Shown one piece after another: positions 28,905-40,839 of a DNA stretch of 64,000 nucleotides. The stretch's first letter is position 1; every line of letters starts with the position of its first letter. The DNA is from Vicia villosa (taxonomy: Eukaryota; Streptophyta; Magnoliopsida; Fabales; Fabaceae), in NCBI RefSeq assembly GCF_029867415.1, contig NW_026706167.1:1-64000 (forward strand), in the 5' to 3' direction. Under the pieces are notes generated by a model, which worked only from the letters and a program-made list of their open reading frames with translations, ran no database searches and had not been told where the DNA came from. The position numbers and the translations under genes are program-made.

Positions 28905-30159
28905 TGATAGGAAAAATAGCAAGTGTACTATTTTTGCCTATTGTAGTAATAAGAGGTATTTTCCCAAGTATCGAATCACGAGGAGTGGCGTAGTAACTAC
29001 TAAGTGTTTACTAGTTCAATTGAACAAAAATAATAAGATGGTTTGATTTTAGAGAATTATTGCAGAAGTAAACAACACAAATAAATAGATTTGTCTTTTT
29101 GAATGTAAAAGATGCTAGGTGAGTGGTTAATTTGGTTTGTAATGTTATGAAACTTGAATTACCAACAATCAAATATATGATCTCAATTACCAATCTCTCG
29201 AGTGTTTTTCCCTAAGTCCTTAGTGAAAAACCTTTGAACATTTATTCTTAATCCCAATATCCATGAAGTAGAAGAATGAATTCAAGCAATCATAATATCA
29301 AGATTTTAAGAGGTGATCCTAAGGTATCCCTAGTCCTAGAGGATATCTATAATGATCCAATTGTGCAAGAACCCTAACAGCCACAGCCCTGTACATGTCA
29401 GTCTTAAATCTATCTCAAGTTGACTGCAACAGAAAGCATGAACACATTGCAAAATTGAATTGAAAACATAAATCAATAGATTGCATAATTCAATAATTCA
29501 TAGTCATTACATAAACCAAATTAGGACCACCCCATAGCATTGGGGGGTTTAGCCTCTCATAATATTCAAGAAAGATACACAAAGGAATTTTGACATTACT
29601 TTCAAACTATGATGACCTTGATCTTCAATGGTGTCCACCGTTGAATCTCTCCGCCTCCAAAATTCTTGATAAACCTATCCTCTCTCATATGGTGTTTTCT
29701 ATCGTATTCGTCAAAAAGTGGCTTTTCCTCTCACTCAAAATCACTTATAAATCATTCTAGATTTTCAGGTTCAAGCCAAAATACCCAAACTGCCCTTAGA
29801 ACTCTTAAAAAAATCAAAACATAAAAATCAGAAATTATGTCCCGCACCGCTGACATGGGCTGACCGTGTCAGCTTCTGTTTCGTTTTTTAAGTGGCCTTC
29901 AGCGGAGTTGACACGGCCATGTCACTTGACACGGGCTGCCCGTGTCAGCCTCTGCCCATGCATTCCAACTTTACAATCACCAAAAGAGATCAAAAGCACC
30001 TAATATACATGATAATGAGAAAAATAACATAAAGTAAGCAAATTAACTAATACTAAAGGAATCACTGAAAAACTCTTAAAAACAACCACAAAGTGTTACC
30101 AAGTATGACGATCTTATGCCGAATTCATGACAAAACTAAGTAGAAATGGTGACCGATCA
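28905..30159 (-). repeat. Athila 5' LTR, 1255 bp
   Basis: The left end is TGATAGG (+ strand view) and the right end CCGATCA at 30159. Ends and body match the solo LTR at 46888-48326 in many blocks. It carries palindromic repeats at 29851-29947 within the first 310 bases of the LTR in its own orientation. The 5' UTR up to gag (28781-28880) is AT-rich and plain. Confidence 0.85.
29851..29947. repeat. Palindromic GACACGG/CCGTGTC repeats in Athila LTR
   Basis: Three inverted repeats in 97 bases: TGACATGG/CCGTGTCA (29851-29871), TGACACGGCCATGTCA (29909-29924), and 10-base arms TGACACGGGC/GCCCGTGTCA around one base (29927-29947). The solo LTR at 46888 has the same family of motifs. Confidence 0.85.
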
Positions 30160-30337
30160 AGAGGTTTCATCACTTCACACCTTAGCTCCTTCATTACTGA
30201 GTTCAGCCACATTGCTTGACAATTTGCAAATGTCCCTGCAATATATTCTACCTCACAAGATGAAAGTGCAGTCACCTGTTGCTTCTTGGTACACCATGAT
30301 ATGCTTGCCTCATTAAACTTGAAGACATAGCCAGAAG
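30160..30337 (-). pseudogene. Ty1/copia RNase H fragment, distal part
   Basis: Minus strand SGYVFKFNEASISWCTKKQQ, then STAEAEY-like SSCEVEYIAG. It continues from 33203 across the solo LTR. It is cut on the left by the Athila LTR. It belongs to the oldest layer in this part of the window. Confidence 0.85.
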
Positions 30338-33202
30338 TGTAACACCCATCTAAACCCCCCAAATATTCATGTAATATTAAGAATTTAAATCAGAGTAATT
30401 CATAAAAAGGGTGCAACATTTCTTCATAAAACTTCTTAATAAAAACATACTGCTCCGTAACACGGGTTCTCAAAATTTATACTTCAACATCTCAGAGAAA
30501 TAATTTATTCCAAAACATCTTTATTAAAATACTTCAATTTAAAATGTATCGTCAACTTCATAATTCATAAATCTTGTTTAAATCATTTTTAAAACAAGAT
30601 AAAACACTTCAAATACATCATCATCAACATATAATTTAATTCAAACGATCCACAACGACCCGATGTTACATCTATCAGAGCAAGACCCTCTTCACTGCAG
30701 AATAATCACTAGACTTCACCAAGAACTATCTCAAACTTCCACTGCTATTCTTGAGTACCTGTCCATTTCCCATAGTAGGGGAAATATCAGCATAAAGGGT
30801 GAGAAATGACAATCATTATAAAAAGTGTAAGGAATAAATATAGTAGGACAACAGTATACTCATATAACCCACTTATCAATACACATATCAACATTTACAA
30901 CATGATCACTAGAATCAACCTAATCAACATAACCAACTTCAACTATAAAATCATCATAAACACCTTCATCAACTTCAACAAATATACACAGCATATTCAA
31001 CTTCTTCAACATCAACATAATCATATAAGCAACTTCATCAACATAAACCACATAAACAGCTTAATAGACTTAATCAACATAAAACAACTTCATCAACTTA
31101 ATCAACATGAACAACTTAATCAAATTAATCAACATGAACGACTTAATCACTTCAACAAACCCAATCAACATAAACATCATAAATAATGCGACACAACATG
31201 CGACTTAACTATGCATATGCATGTGGTACCATCGGAGTAAAACTCCCAACTTAAACATATGCCAGGTTATCAAGGCATTTTCAACTTAATCAGGTGCCAT
31301 CAAGGCCAACTTAATCGGATGCCATCAAGGCCAACTTAAACAATGCAATGTATGCGACATTATGAATGACATACAATCAATAATATAAACAACAACAAAT
31401 GCAACTCAGAACAACATAATCAACATTTCAACTTTGTCTATTTAAGCCTCCAACCAAAACTTGCCCATAATTAGGACAAAACAACATATTCAACGTACGA
31501 GAAAATCCACACATTCCCAAAACTTAAGTAAAATTACGCACGGAAAGTCGCATCGATTTACCAAAAATTATGCTACTGGTTTTGGAAATAGTTTTACAAG
31601 ATAGAAAATAACCTTAGCTTTCCAACGGTCCAAACGGCGTGTCAAACGGACACCCGAGTAAAAAATTACGAGTTTTCTAAGTTTTCGGAAAGCGCAAACT
31701 CCGACATCATACAATGGCACAACAAAACCTCATTTCACACCAAGTAAATTTATTTCCAGAACATGAAACTATTTTTATAAGAAAATACACATTATTAGCT
31801 TCTTAGCGCTTCGAACAGGGACTCAAACAGACTTACAGATCAAAATATATGAATTTTTGAAGTTTTCCCCAAAACCAGATTTTTGCCCAGGAACAGCTAC
31901 GGGTTTTATGCATCTTTCCATTAAAATCCAACCAATTCAATTATTTTTCATGAAACAAACACATATTCATTCATACCTAACATATAGTAGGGAATTGGAA
32001 ACCTAAAACATGAATTTTAACACATTGATTTTGATCCCAAATCTCAAACCCCAACATACCAAATCCCTATAACTCAATCCAAAACTCCCCAAATCATACC
32101 AAATCAAATTTCTCCATTGAACCAATTCCATACACAGATTATACAACTATCCAAACAAGATTATAACATCAATTATGATAAATTTTCACAAATTAACTCA
32201 AAACAACAAACAACCAAAACCTAACCACAAAACCCACAACTATCTAAACCTTATACCAATTATAATAATCAAGATAACTCCCGTTACCTTAGATTGATGA
32301 GCTTTTTCCTCTTCCTCAATGAGTTCCTTCCTTCTTCTTGCCCTAGCCTCTTCTCCCTTTTGCTGTCACTTTCAAGTATGATTAAAACTCCCTTCTCATT
32401 CTCTAATTTTTTTCTTTATAAAGTCCCTCATTATAAATTACCTCTTTTACCCTCACTTACTCTTCTACAATTGGCTATTTTACCCTTATTATCTCTAGCA
32501 CCAATAATACTTCATTCTACTAATTAAAAATAATGATAAATAATTATCTTAATTATCTAAAATCATTTAAATAATCCTCATAATTATTTCACTTCACTCT
32601 ACCTCACAACACGTCACCTCAAGACATCATATTCGTCAAAACATCACAGAATTTCACCAATAATTCACGATTAACACAATAACTAAACCCACTAAATAAA
32701 TAGTCTTATATAATTATAATATTATTTCTACAAATTAATTAATTAATATTCTCCGAAAATTAATATTATTTCTAATATTAATTTCTCCCGACTAAATCGA
32801 TTTTTTACCCGCTTATCATCTCAAACAACAAATTCAACAATTATTCGGAAAATACTTAATAATGTTTCAATTATATTATTTCTAGTATAATTCTACGACT
32901 AAACTAACTTAAATACCGACTTAGCAACTTAAATCACCGTAACACAATATCAGCCAATAAATCACGAGTAAATAATTAAATATTTAATTCAATAAATAGT
33001 CCAATATAATAATATTATTACTAATATTATTCGTCCGATTAAACCGACTAGTTACTCGACTATCAACTTAACAGTTCCAATCAACATATTAATCCAATTA
33101 CGTCTCTTAGAATAATACCAATAACTCTCAACTTCGACTAATTCCAACAAATAAATTCTTAATTAATTTAATTAAATAATTAATTAAATTCGGGGCATTA
33201 CA
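30338..33202 (+). mobile_element. 2.9 kb solo LTR in copia RNase H (duplication AGAAG)
   Basis: Starts TGTAACACCC and ends GGGCATTACA, flanked by AGAAG (30333-30337 and 33203-33207). The copia frame on both sides fits together. TGTAACACCC ends are common in Ty3/gypsy chromovirus LTRs (Tekay/Del type); the clade is inferred. Inside are a degenerate ATCAACATAAACAACTTA array (about 30880-31180), GGTGCCATCAAGGCCAACTT repeats (31290-31345) and AT-rich sequence (32520-33190). Strand is nominal, from the TGTAAC start. Confidence 0.88.
30880..31180 (+). repeat. Low-complexity ATCAACAT repeat
   Basis: Many imperfect copies of CATAAACAACTTAATCAA-like units. The 126-codon ORF across it is an artefact of the repeat (Asn/Ile/His-rich). 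Confidence 0.75.
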
Positions 33203-33717
33203 AGAAGTGCTCCTTCTATCTATGATATCTCCACACCAATCATTATCCGAGTACCCAATTAATTTATTCCTTTCACCTTTGCTTCCACTTGGAAATAGCA
33301 AACCAAACTCCTTTGTGCCTTTTATGTACTCCCTTCGGCCTTATTTATAAGCAAAGATTCCTTTTTTAGGTTGATTGAGTAATGAATGTATCTGGTTTGC
33401 ATAGTAGATCAGATACATTCATTACTCAATGAACCTAAAAAAGGAATCTTTGCTTATAAATAAGGCCGGAGTAGTACTTAAGTATCCTTTTAGCAGCTAT
33501 CAAGTGAGTTTTTCTTGGGTCCTGCATGAATTTTCTAATCACACTGACTGAGTAGCATATATCAGGTGTGCTATTGCACAAGTATCTTAGTGAACCAACT
33601 ATTTGTCTAAACATTGTTGGATCCACTCTTTCTTCATCACTGCACTCATCAATTTTTGAATTTGTCTCTGAGGGATTTGAGATTGAGTTACAATTTTCAA
33701 ATTTCTTAAGTAACTCA
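33203..33717 (-). pseudogene. Ty1/copia RT end and RNase H start
   Basis: On the minus strand, RT with VDPTMFRQIVGSLRYLCNST and PDICYSVSVIRKFMQDP, then (after the MITE) KLIGYSDNDWCGDIIDRRST, the start of RNase H with its first Asp. The frame is broken by the MITE at 33329-33474 and the whole is cut on the right by the LTR at 33718. Confidence 0.88.
33329..33474. mobile_element. Stowaway-like MITE, about 146 bp
   Basis: Ends CTCCCTTCGGCC and its imperfect complement GGCCGGAGTAG, flanked by TA on both sides (33327-33328, 33475-33476). Long arms (TTATTTATAAGCAAAGATTC and its complement; a further arm GTAATGAATGTATCTG) make the whole a hairpin. CTCCCTCCG-type ends with TA duplication fit Tc1/mariner Stowaway elements. 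It disrupts the copia coding frame. Confidence 0.85.
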
Positions 33718-34435
33718 TGTAACACCCTTCTAAACCCCGTGACAATTATTAAAATAATCAGAGTAAAAACATGCAACCAAGGGTGCCACAATTAATTTAA
33801 ACCAAACATATGTCAACTGTCATGCATTATTAGAAACGATTTGTCAGATAACAACATCATGTTTAACACATCGGGAAATACGCATCACCAAAATCAAGGT
33901 AATAGAACAAAACCAAAAACCATTAAATAGAGTACGTAATTAAACTCTAAACTAAATCGTTCTCCAGTGTTACACTATCAGAGCATGACTGACACGACAC
34001 TAGACTACCAGATGAGCTCTACAAGCTATCCTCACCAAGCAATAAGCCGCTACTCCTCAATCTGAAAATATCAACATGTAAGGGTGAGTCTCATTCGAAA
34101 TTAATAAGTATTATGCATTCATAAGCAATAAAACACCATAGGATTATTATTCACCCAATTATGACATGTATTCAGATTTCCAAACAATAAACCAAACAAC
34201 CATGCCAATAAATACATCACTGAAACATGACACTCAAGTCATTCGGTCATACTATAGCATTATGCACATGAATGAACTGACGCTATGCATGTGGTACCAT
34301 ACATGGGCTAAACCCATCCGACTCATCTATTCATCACCAAGATATAGCCCAACCGGCACAAATTCCACACAATGGGAATTATGCCCACCATTATATCCAC
34401 AACATCACCGGGATCCATCACCAAAAATGCGTATG
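33718..34435 (+). mobile_element. TGTAACACCC-type LTR, left part (split by Ogre-2)
   Basis: Starts TGTAACACCCTTCTAAACC inside the copia RT and resembles the solo LTR at 30338 (shared GCATGTGGTACCAT block). It ends at the Ogre-2 duplication GTATG (34431-34435) and resumes at 60465. No coding sequence. Confidence 0.8.
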
Positions 34436-34969
34436 TGTGGTGTCGTTTTTTTTACCTCCCCGTTTCACATGGGAGGACGGCACGCTAGACCCTTCACGCG
34501 AAATTTGGAAGGAGAATGCGCCCGTGGCGGGATGAATTTTATTTCAGTTCTTCCTACGATATCACACGAACTTTCTTATTGTCCTACGAGTAGGAAAGGG
34601 AAAAAAAGATCTCAACTAAACCCTAGGAGTTTGCTAAGTGTGGGGATTCACCTAGACTAGAAATTCTGGAATCCGGGGGGTCGGTTATACATAGGGAAGT
34701 GTTTAAACACCCTACATATCTGTAGTACTCTACAGGAACCTTCTCTGTGTCTAAATGTGTTTGTGCTGCTAATGATTATTTGGGAAAGTTTCTCCTTTGT
34801 GTTAGGAGAAGGAATTGAATTGAATAAAAGAAAGACAAACAGACAGACTGACTATTTTTGGTATTTTATTAGCTCGCTGAGATTCCTTGTGAACCTCATG
34901 CCTACATATCCCTAATGGAAGTCAGAGCTTAATGTAGTTCGGGGAACTAATTGATTATTAATTATTTTT

Positions 34970-36570
34970 GGGTGCCTTGCTTGAAGCTCAAGGTTGAAGC
35001 TTTGAATTAAATCTCTGTTTACAGTAAAGAGACATGAAGTCATCTTTATAGAGAGGTATTTCTACTATTCCACCACAAACATTTTAAAAGAGTGACATAA
35101 TGATTGAATTCATTTCATTAAGAGAGTGACCTTACTTGTGTGTTTGCAAGTATGCTAGTATCTCTTGAATGAAAGAAAGATGCTCGTCCAAATTAGGGAA
35201 AGTGTACAAGTCTGGGGATGTGCCAGAGCATGTCTTTCAGAGTCCTAAATGGGAGACTTTGATTGAAATTGAAATGTGTAATGTTTGTTTGTTTGAATGT
35301 GGTGAGATAGAAGAAAGATCTCTCTATAGAGATAAGCTATGTCTATCTACTGTATAAAAGATTTGATTTTTTAGCTGGCTTGTATGAGGCCCAAGCTTGA
35401 GGCTTTTTGATTGATTGATTATTATTATGACTCTGGGAGAAAACTCCACTGAGGATTAATTTACAAGGGATTTTTATGTTCTGTACAAAGCCCAGAATTG
35501 AGGCTGACTCTACTTAGGGAAAATCTATTTTGATGGGTTTGATTTGGTGTTCTGTACAAAGCCCAGAATTGAGGCTGACTCTAGCTAGGGGAAATATTAT
35601 TTTCTGCCTTGTACAAAGCCCAAGGTTGTGGCTGACTGAGTATGAATGACTCTAATAGGGAAAAGATCCTAGACGTTAGGAATCTTTGACACATGAAGTA
35701 TGGTTTATCTGCCTTGTACAAAGCCCAAGGTTGTGGCTACTGAACAATGAAGGACTCACTGGGGAGACTCTATTATCTGCCTTGTACAATGCCCAAGGTT
35801 GAGGCTGACTATTAACAGGGGAGTTTTATTGTTTTGGTGCCTTGTGTGAAGCCCAAGGTTGAGGCTAACTGTTTTTTGTTGGTTTTGACTCTACTGAAGG
35901 ATTTATTTATTAAAAGACTGATTTTTTTGGAAGCTAACCCTTTCCAGGGATTTTGACTCAGCTGGAGAAATTGTCTGTTAAAAGACTGATTTTTGTCATG
36001 TTTTTGGAGGCTGACCCTTTCTAGGGGTTTTGACTCTTTTGGGGAAATTATCTCCTAAGAGAAATGAATCTTTGGTTTTTTGAAGAAGTGATTTTGGAGG
36101 CTAACCCTTTCCAGGGGTTTTTGTTAAAATGAAAGAATGTGTGGAGGCTAACCTTTTCCAGGGGTTTTTATTAAGATGATTGGCAGAAATATTATCTAGT
36201 GAGACTTCTTGTTTAATGCCCAAGATGAAGGCTGACACTTGCTGAGGATAAGCAAACATGGATCCTAGACTCTGCTAAGGAAAATTGATGAAGATAAGGG
36301 TGACAGAGACTGTCCATGTCTCTCATTCCAAAAGGTGTACTCAATGTAAAATTGAGACAAATTTAGCTTGTTTAAAGTCTGGTTTAAATTGGAAGAAACT
36401 CACCAGGGTATGTTAAAAGGTAACTAAAGACCTGTTCCTATGTTTGTAAGAAACCTGATGGGTCCTTGTATACAAGCTCAAGAGGAAGCTGGAAATGCTT
36501 TTAAGAAGCCTGTGGGTCCTTGTACAAAGCCCAAGAGGAGGCTAATCGAGGGTCATCGAGGGTCCTTGTT
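34970..36570 (-). repeat. CCTTGTACAAAGCCCAAGGTTGAGGCT repeat field, Ogre-2 LTR
   Basis: About ten imperfect copies spaced 50-120 bases, with a block of GGAGGCTAACCCTTTCCAGG units at 35930-36170. The other LTR copy is at 55170-56780. The motif equals the Ogre-1 repeat at 265-552 in the same element orientation and contains the palindrome TTGTACAA. Confidence 0.75.
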
Positions 36571-37680
36571 ATAGCACAAGAGAAAGCTATGTAGTTTTGA
36601 ACTTATTTTGGCTTTAAGCAAATGGGTAAGAGGTTTCACCGGGAATAATTCCTCTTTGGGTGGATGTGTCCTATTTTGGGTTCTAAGGTTTTTGCCAAGA
36701 AGTTTCACCGGGAATAATTCATCTTGGGGGTTTGAACTACAGATCTCTAATTAGGAAAGAGCCTTCACCGGGAAGACATTCTCAATCCTAGGTCATATTC
36801 CTATAATATATATATAGTTTAACTGTCCTAGGGTTTACACTCAAACATAGTTCTAAACAAATATATGCACAGTTTATATTTGACAGTAATTTAAACAAAG
36901 ACTGTAAATTGAAAGCTTGTAAAGCCTAACCTGGATGGAGTGGAGGCCTTTGAAGAAGTATGTACAAAGCCTTACCAGTAACTGATGGATAACAGTTGAA
37001 TATATAGGATAAACAGTTAATGGTTTTTTGAAAACAGAAGAAGTGAATATGGACAAAGGTCACATAGGTATCTGAAGAGTTTCACCGGGAATAATGCCCT
37101 TCAAATACCAGAAGAATATTTTGAAAACAGAAAGAAGATTTTGAAAATACAGTTTTGAAAACAAGCTAAGAAGAGAAGAAGGTGTTGGAACTTACACTCT
37201 ATTAGAGGCCCACTTAAAAAATGATTCACTGTTATGAGAAACAGTTGAAAATGATTGGTATTGATATAAGGTTTTGTTGTTTGAAAACTTTAATCATCTG
37301 TTTGATCGGAGATTGAAAACAGTTTTGCAAATTGACAAAAGTCAACATAATTAAGGCAAAGATGAAATCTATACCTAATTAAGACCCAAATAATTAGGGT
37401 TTTATCATAAAATTATTCACAAAGTAATTAGGTTAAAACAAAATGAAAATATATATTTTAAAGTGTTTAAGAAAACATTTAAAACATACTATTTTAAACC
37501 TAATTAAAATACATGAAATAAATAATATTTTTATGATTATTTTGATTATTCATAAAATAGGTATATTAAATAACAAGTGTGTGAAAAATGAAGTGAAAAT
37601 GAATTAATTTGATAGGTTAAATAATTGTGTAAAGTTGATAAAAAAAATGGAAGAAAAATAGTAGTAAAAAAATATGGTTT

Positions 37681-37752
37681 GGTCTCACCAATGGTTGAAC
37701 TCACGCCCTCTTGGTTATCCAACAAAACAATTACCAACTGAGCCACGCGCGT
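37681..37752 (-). ncRNA. tRNA-like module B, Ogre-2 3' LTR
   Basis: Minus-strand TGGCTCAGTTGG (37745-37734) is a perfect A-box match; GTTCAACCA (37700-37692) is a B box with its last base off. A T7 run follows (37672-37666). Homologous to the Ogre-1 module at 16697: the ends GGTGAGACCAAACC and GTGAGACCAAACC match. Confidence 0.65.
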
Positions 37753-37833
37753 GGAGTGATTAGCAGAGGTGCCCATGTGATTATATGTGAAAGCAAAGCA
37801 TGAAAAAGATTTGAAAAAAATAAAATGTACAAA

Positions 37834-37925
37834 AGGTCTGAGAGGGGGATCGAACCCCAGACCTAAGGCATGGCAAGAGTTTGGACGCGCGCTGTAACCA
37901 TTGGGACACTACGATGAGTTCGTAA
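37834..37925 (-). ncRNA. tRNA-like module A, Ogre-2 3' LTR
   Basis: Minus strand: TAGTGTCCCAATGGTTACAG resembles a degenerate A box; GTTCGATCC (37855-37847) is a perfect B box. GGTCTG and CAGACC pair around it, and TTTT follows at once. It lies just upstream (in element sense) of module B. Ogre-1 has no such second module between its conserved TTGGCGCCATTTTTTG block and its single module. Confidence 0.6.
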
Positions 37926-38711
37926 GTGACACACCTATCATTCAAAATAAAATAAACTCGTTTCTGGGAAATTCAAAAAATGGCGCCACCATCTTCATCT
38001 TCAACCTCAAGCTTTTGAATTTCTGGAAATCGTATCTCTCTCAATTCTCAACCAAATCCAAAGATGTAAAGATGGATTTTGCTCGTTTTTGGACGAGGAT
38101 TATGATGGTGTCCTTTAATTTTATTTATTTTCAGTATAACATAAAATTCGCAAGCATGAACACTAAGAACCCTAAAACTGGAATTAAACATGAAATACTA
38201 TATATGCATGATTTGATGCAATTGATTGAGGGCTAATGATCTATGAAGGTGCAGAAACCAACTGGTAACTTCATTTTAAATTTATCATGCGTGAATTATA
38301 GAGTTTGAAGCTTTTGAAACTTACCTGAAAAATGAAGATTTGGCTCTGATCAAAAGGTGTTACAGAACTGTTGTAACGATCCAGATAGCTTCAATGACTC
38401 CTTTGGAAGGTGTTGAGATGCCTGGCTTGGACTGAAAGTGCCCAGAACTTCTTGCTCGACCCCAACTGCAACAGCTCTAAGTGAGAGGTGAAGATGATGA
38501 TTCTTCACGCCCAGAAGTGTTTCAGAGGTTTGGATCACCTCTAAATGACTCCCCTAAGGTGTTTGAATACTTAATTCCAAAGGAAGAGCTCTGGTTTGAA
38601 GAATCCAAGTCTTCTTGCCAAAGAACCTTTGAAAACCTTAAGTATGAAGAAAGAAGAGAGAAAGCAAGAATTATGTTTCTTTGGTGTGTTTTCTGAATGA
38701 GAAAGAGCCCT

Positions 38712-38720
38712 CTATTTATA
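38712..38720 (-). promoter_or_regulatory. Ogre-2 3' LTR TATA box
   Basis: Minus strand CCTATAAATAGAGG, 1.5 kb from the LTR start; it matches the Ogre-1 promoter exactly over 14 bases. Confidence 0.8.
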
Positions 38721-40228
38721 GGCAAATGGCTCAGAGCAATTGAACATAGCAAGCTTGCTTAGTGTAGTGAGTTTGGTTTCTTAGCCAAGAAGAAAATTTG
38801 AAAAGATCCTAAATGCAATGATGCATTTTCGGGCTAGCTTCCCCAACCATTGATCTTGTATGATCTAAGGGAACATTTCTGATTCAGAGGAGAGTTCTAA
38901 TTGGCTTAGGACAAGATTCCTTGATGATTCATCATTTGCCATAAATTCAAAAATGCAATCATTACATAATCACATGCCTTTGTTTTTGGGAATCTTCTCT
39001 AATCCTTATGCAATGATGAATTTGGATGCATGACATGTTTTTAGATGCATTAGAGGTCGTGTAGCATCACTTAGTGAAGCAAAATGCACAAAATTGCAAA
39101 GTTTCAAATTGTACATGACCTATAATTTCACTTCATGAGGCCAACTTTGAACAAGCATAACTCTTAGCTCAAAATGAATTTGGAGAAGGTTGAACACAAT
39201 TTGGAAAGCCCTAAACATATACTTCAAATCATTAGTTTATGGTTCCTTCAGAATCCTTTGGCAAATTTGTGAAAAATGAGGCCAAAGTTGGAAGAAAACT
39301 AGGTTAAAAACACTTAGAAAATTTCCAAATCTCTTAAATGATTGATCTTTTGAAAAAAGTTCCATTGTAAGATGTTGTTTTATTTTGCAAGATCTACAAC
39401 TTTCATGTTGGAAGATTTTTGAGTTGTGTAGGTGAAATTTTGAGTTCCCACAGTGCCCTCAAAAACCCTAATTCCCGACTTTTTGCTCCTTGAAGATTCT
39501 TCTTGAATTTCTTTGGTCAAATGACTTTAATATCCATATATTGATGATATTGATCCTTGAAAGTCATGGTTTGACCAAAAATCTTAAAAGTCAAAGGTGA
39601 TCCCATACAGTTGACTTTTTCCAAATAAGGTGAGATTTTGGACTTTTGTGTGGAATTAAGATCTTCTCCTCAAATGAGTGATGTAAATGGGTTATATAGA
39701 GGTAGCAGAGGTTCTTGAATCATGTCTTGAGTTTTGGATCCATGCGCTGATTAAAAGTCAACTATCCAGATGAATTAGGTTAAAAACCCTAATTGTCGAC
39801 CAGATGAAATTGGTGACTGTGGATCTTGAATTGAGGTGTGATGTCCAGTGGATCTTATTGTATGGATCATTTGAAGATGATTGAAGTCTTTAATATATGT
39901 CCTGGAGCTTTTTAGGGTTTCCCAAAGGTGATCCCTGATTTCAGTCCTTGATTGGCTCAAAAACCCTAGTCTGGTGACCTGAGTAAATCTGTACTCAGAG
40001 GACTGGGTGTCTAATCAATCATAGGTGAAAAAATGAAGCTCTTGAGTCCTATGATTATGTTAGAGACTAATCCTTCTACTGATTGATCCTTTGCCTGAGT
40101 TTTCTTGTCTTTGAACATCCTTGATTAAATGGCAAATGAAGAAGTCACTGCTCTGGGTACTTGCTTTGACCTGATGAAAATCCTGAAGATATGTCATCTC
40201 AGGGGGGGTCAAAAATTAGGGTATGACA

Positions 40229-40307
40229 GATGCCCCTATTTAAGTTTCTTTTATCTGGAGGGAGAGAGATTGATATCTCGATCTCTCCTGCGTGAAAGAG
40301 ACTTAAA
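40229..40307 (-). promoter_or_regulatory. PPT-bearing stem-loop, Ogre-2
   Basis: In element sense AAGAAACTTAAATAGGGGCATC abuts the 3' LTR. It pairs with TTTAAGTCTCTTTC (40307-40294) as in Ogre-1, with the same single C-A mismatch. The inner stem is GAGAGAT/ATCTCTC (40287-40281 with 40270-40264), unrelated in sequence to the GAAGATT/AATCTTC of Ogre-1 but equally paired. Confidence 0.75.
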
Positions 40308-40839
40308 TATCAAAGAATGCCCGAATTTTGGGCGCTCCTGAGATGTTGTAATTGATAAAATCCTTGCATGACTTGATCCCGTTGTCGCACTTGGCGGGGG
40401 ATGAGGAGACAAACTCCTGTAGAAATACTTGATGTGGACTCTGGTGAATGGATGGCAGTGTAGAATGCTCAATCCATCTTCTTTAACTAAGTGTTGACAC
40501 TTAGAAAAAGGTAAACAACCTCCCCCTTGTTTCGGATGTCCATATCTCGAAACTGGTCTCAGCCGTGTTTGGACAATATCTCAGATAAAGAGAAAATTTA
40601 CAAAGCTTTGTTTCCTCATCAAACTTCTCATCAGCACTTGGAGATGAGATGCCATTTGATGGTAGTAAAGAAACTTCAAAGGTTTGTTTCCTCACCAAAC
40701 TTCTCATCAGCACTTGGAGATGAGACGCCATTTGATGGTAGTAGAGAAACTTCACCATCTTTACTTTTGACTTGACGTCTTTGAAAGAATGTCATATGGC
40801 CTCATGATCTTTTGAGGGGCTAATGACTTTGCTTGAAAG

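Larger units (their letters stand above)
19449..30159 (-). mobile_element. Athila-like Ty3/gypsy element, degenerate and interrupted
   Basis: Minus-strand order: 5' LTR (28905-30159), PBS (28881-28898), gag, protease, RT, RNase H and integrase zinc finger. It is split by the 4.7 kb solo LTR and cut at 19448 by another LTR. Protein motifs (LIDLGASVSLMPLSIYKKLG; MPFGLCNALATFQRCM; ECDRCQRIGN) and the PBS TGGCGCCGTTGCCGGGGA are typical of the Athila clade. Many frameshifts make it inactive. The right flank is copia RNase H, so it inserted into that older element. Confidence 0.85.
34436..40228 (-). repeat. Ogre-2 3' LTR, 5793 bp
   Basis: In element sense it starts TGTCATACCCTAATTTTTG at 40228 and ends ACACCACA at 34436. 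It contains CCTTGTACAAAGCCCAAG-type repeats (34970-36570), GGAGGCTAACCCTTTCC units (about 35930-36170), two tRNA-like modules and a TATA box. It lacks a roughly 30-base piece present in the other LTR (59525-59556). ORFs on either strand in it are not supported as genes. Confidence 0.95.

Noticed and set aside
30806..31186. 126-codon ORF rich in Asn, Ile and His
   Set aside because: It is a translation of the ATCAACAT repeat in a solo LTR; no start context or homologue is recognisable.
33329..33474. miRNA precursor
   Set aside because: The long hairpin has MITE-type ends and a TA duplication, which explains it fully.
34166..34660. 164-codon ORF spanning the Ogre-2 left junction
   Set aside because: It joins host LTR sequence to the Ogre-2 LTR across the duplication; a product of the insertion, not a gene.
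37681..37925. Genuine tRNA genes
   Set aside because: A and B boxes are present, but no proper acceptor and anticodon stems form together; they are better called tRNA-like relics.
37901..38236. 111-codon + strand ORF, repeated at 58105-58440
   Set aside because: Its identity in two places reflects LTR duplication. It is antisense to the element and overlaps the tRNA-like module A.
38481..38752. Opposed 70-76-codon ORFs in the Ogre-2 LTR (also 58685-58956)
   Set aside because: They lie across the LTR promoter region on both strands; no conservation beyond the LTR copy itself.
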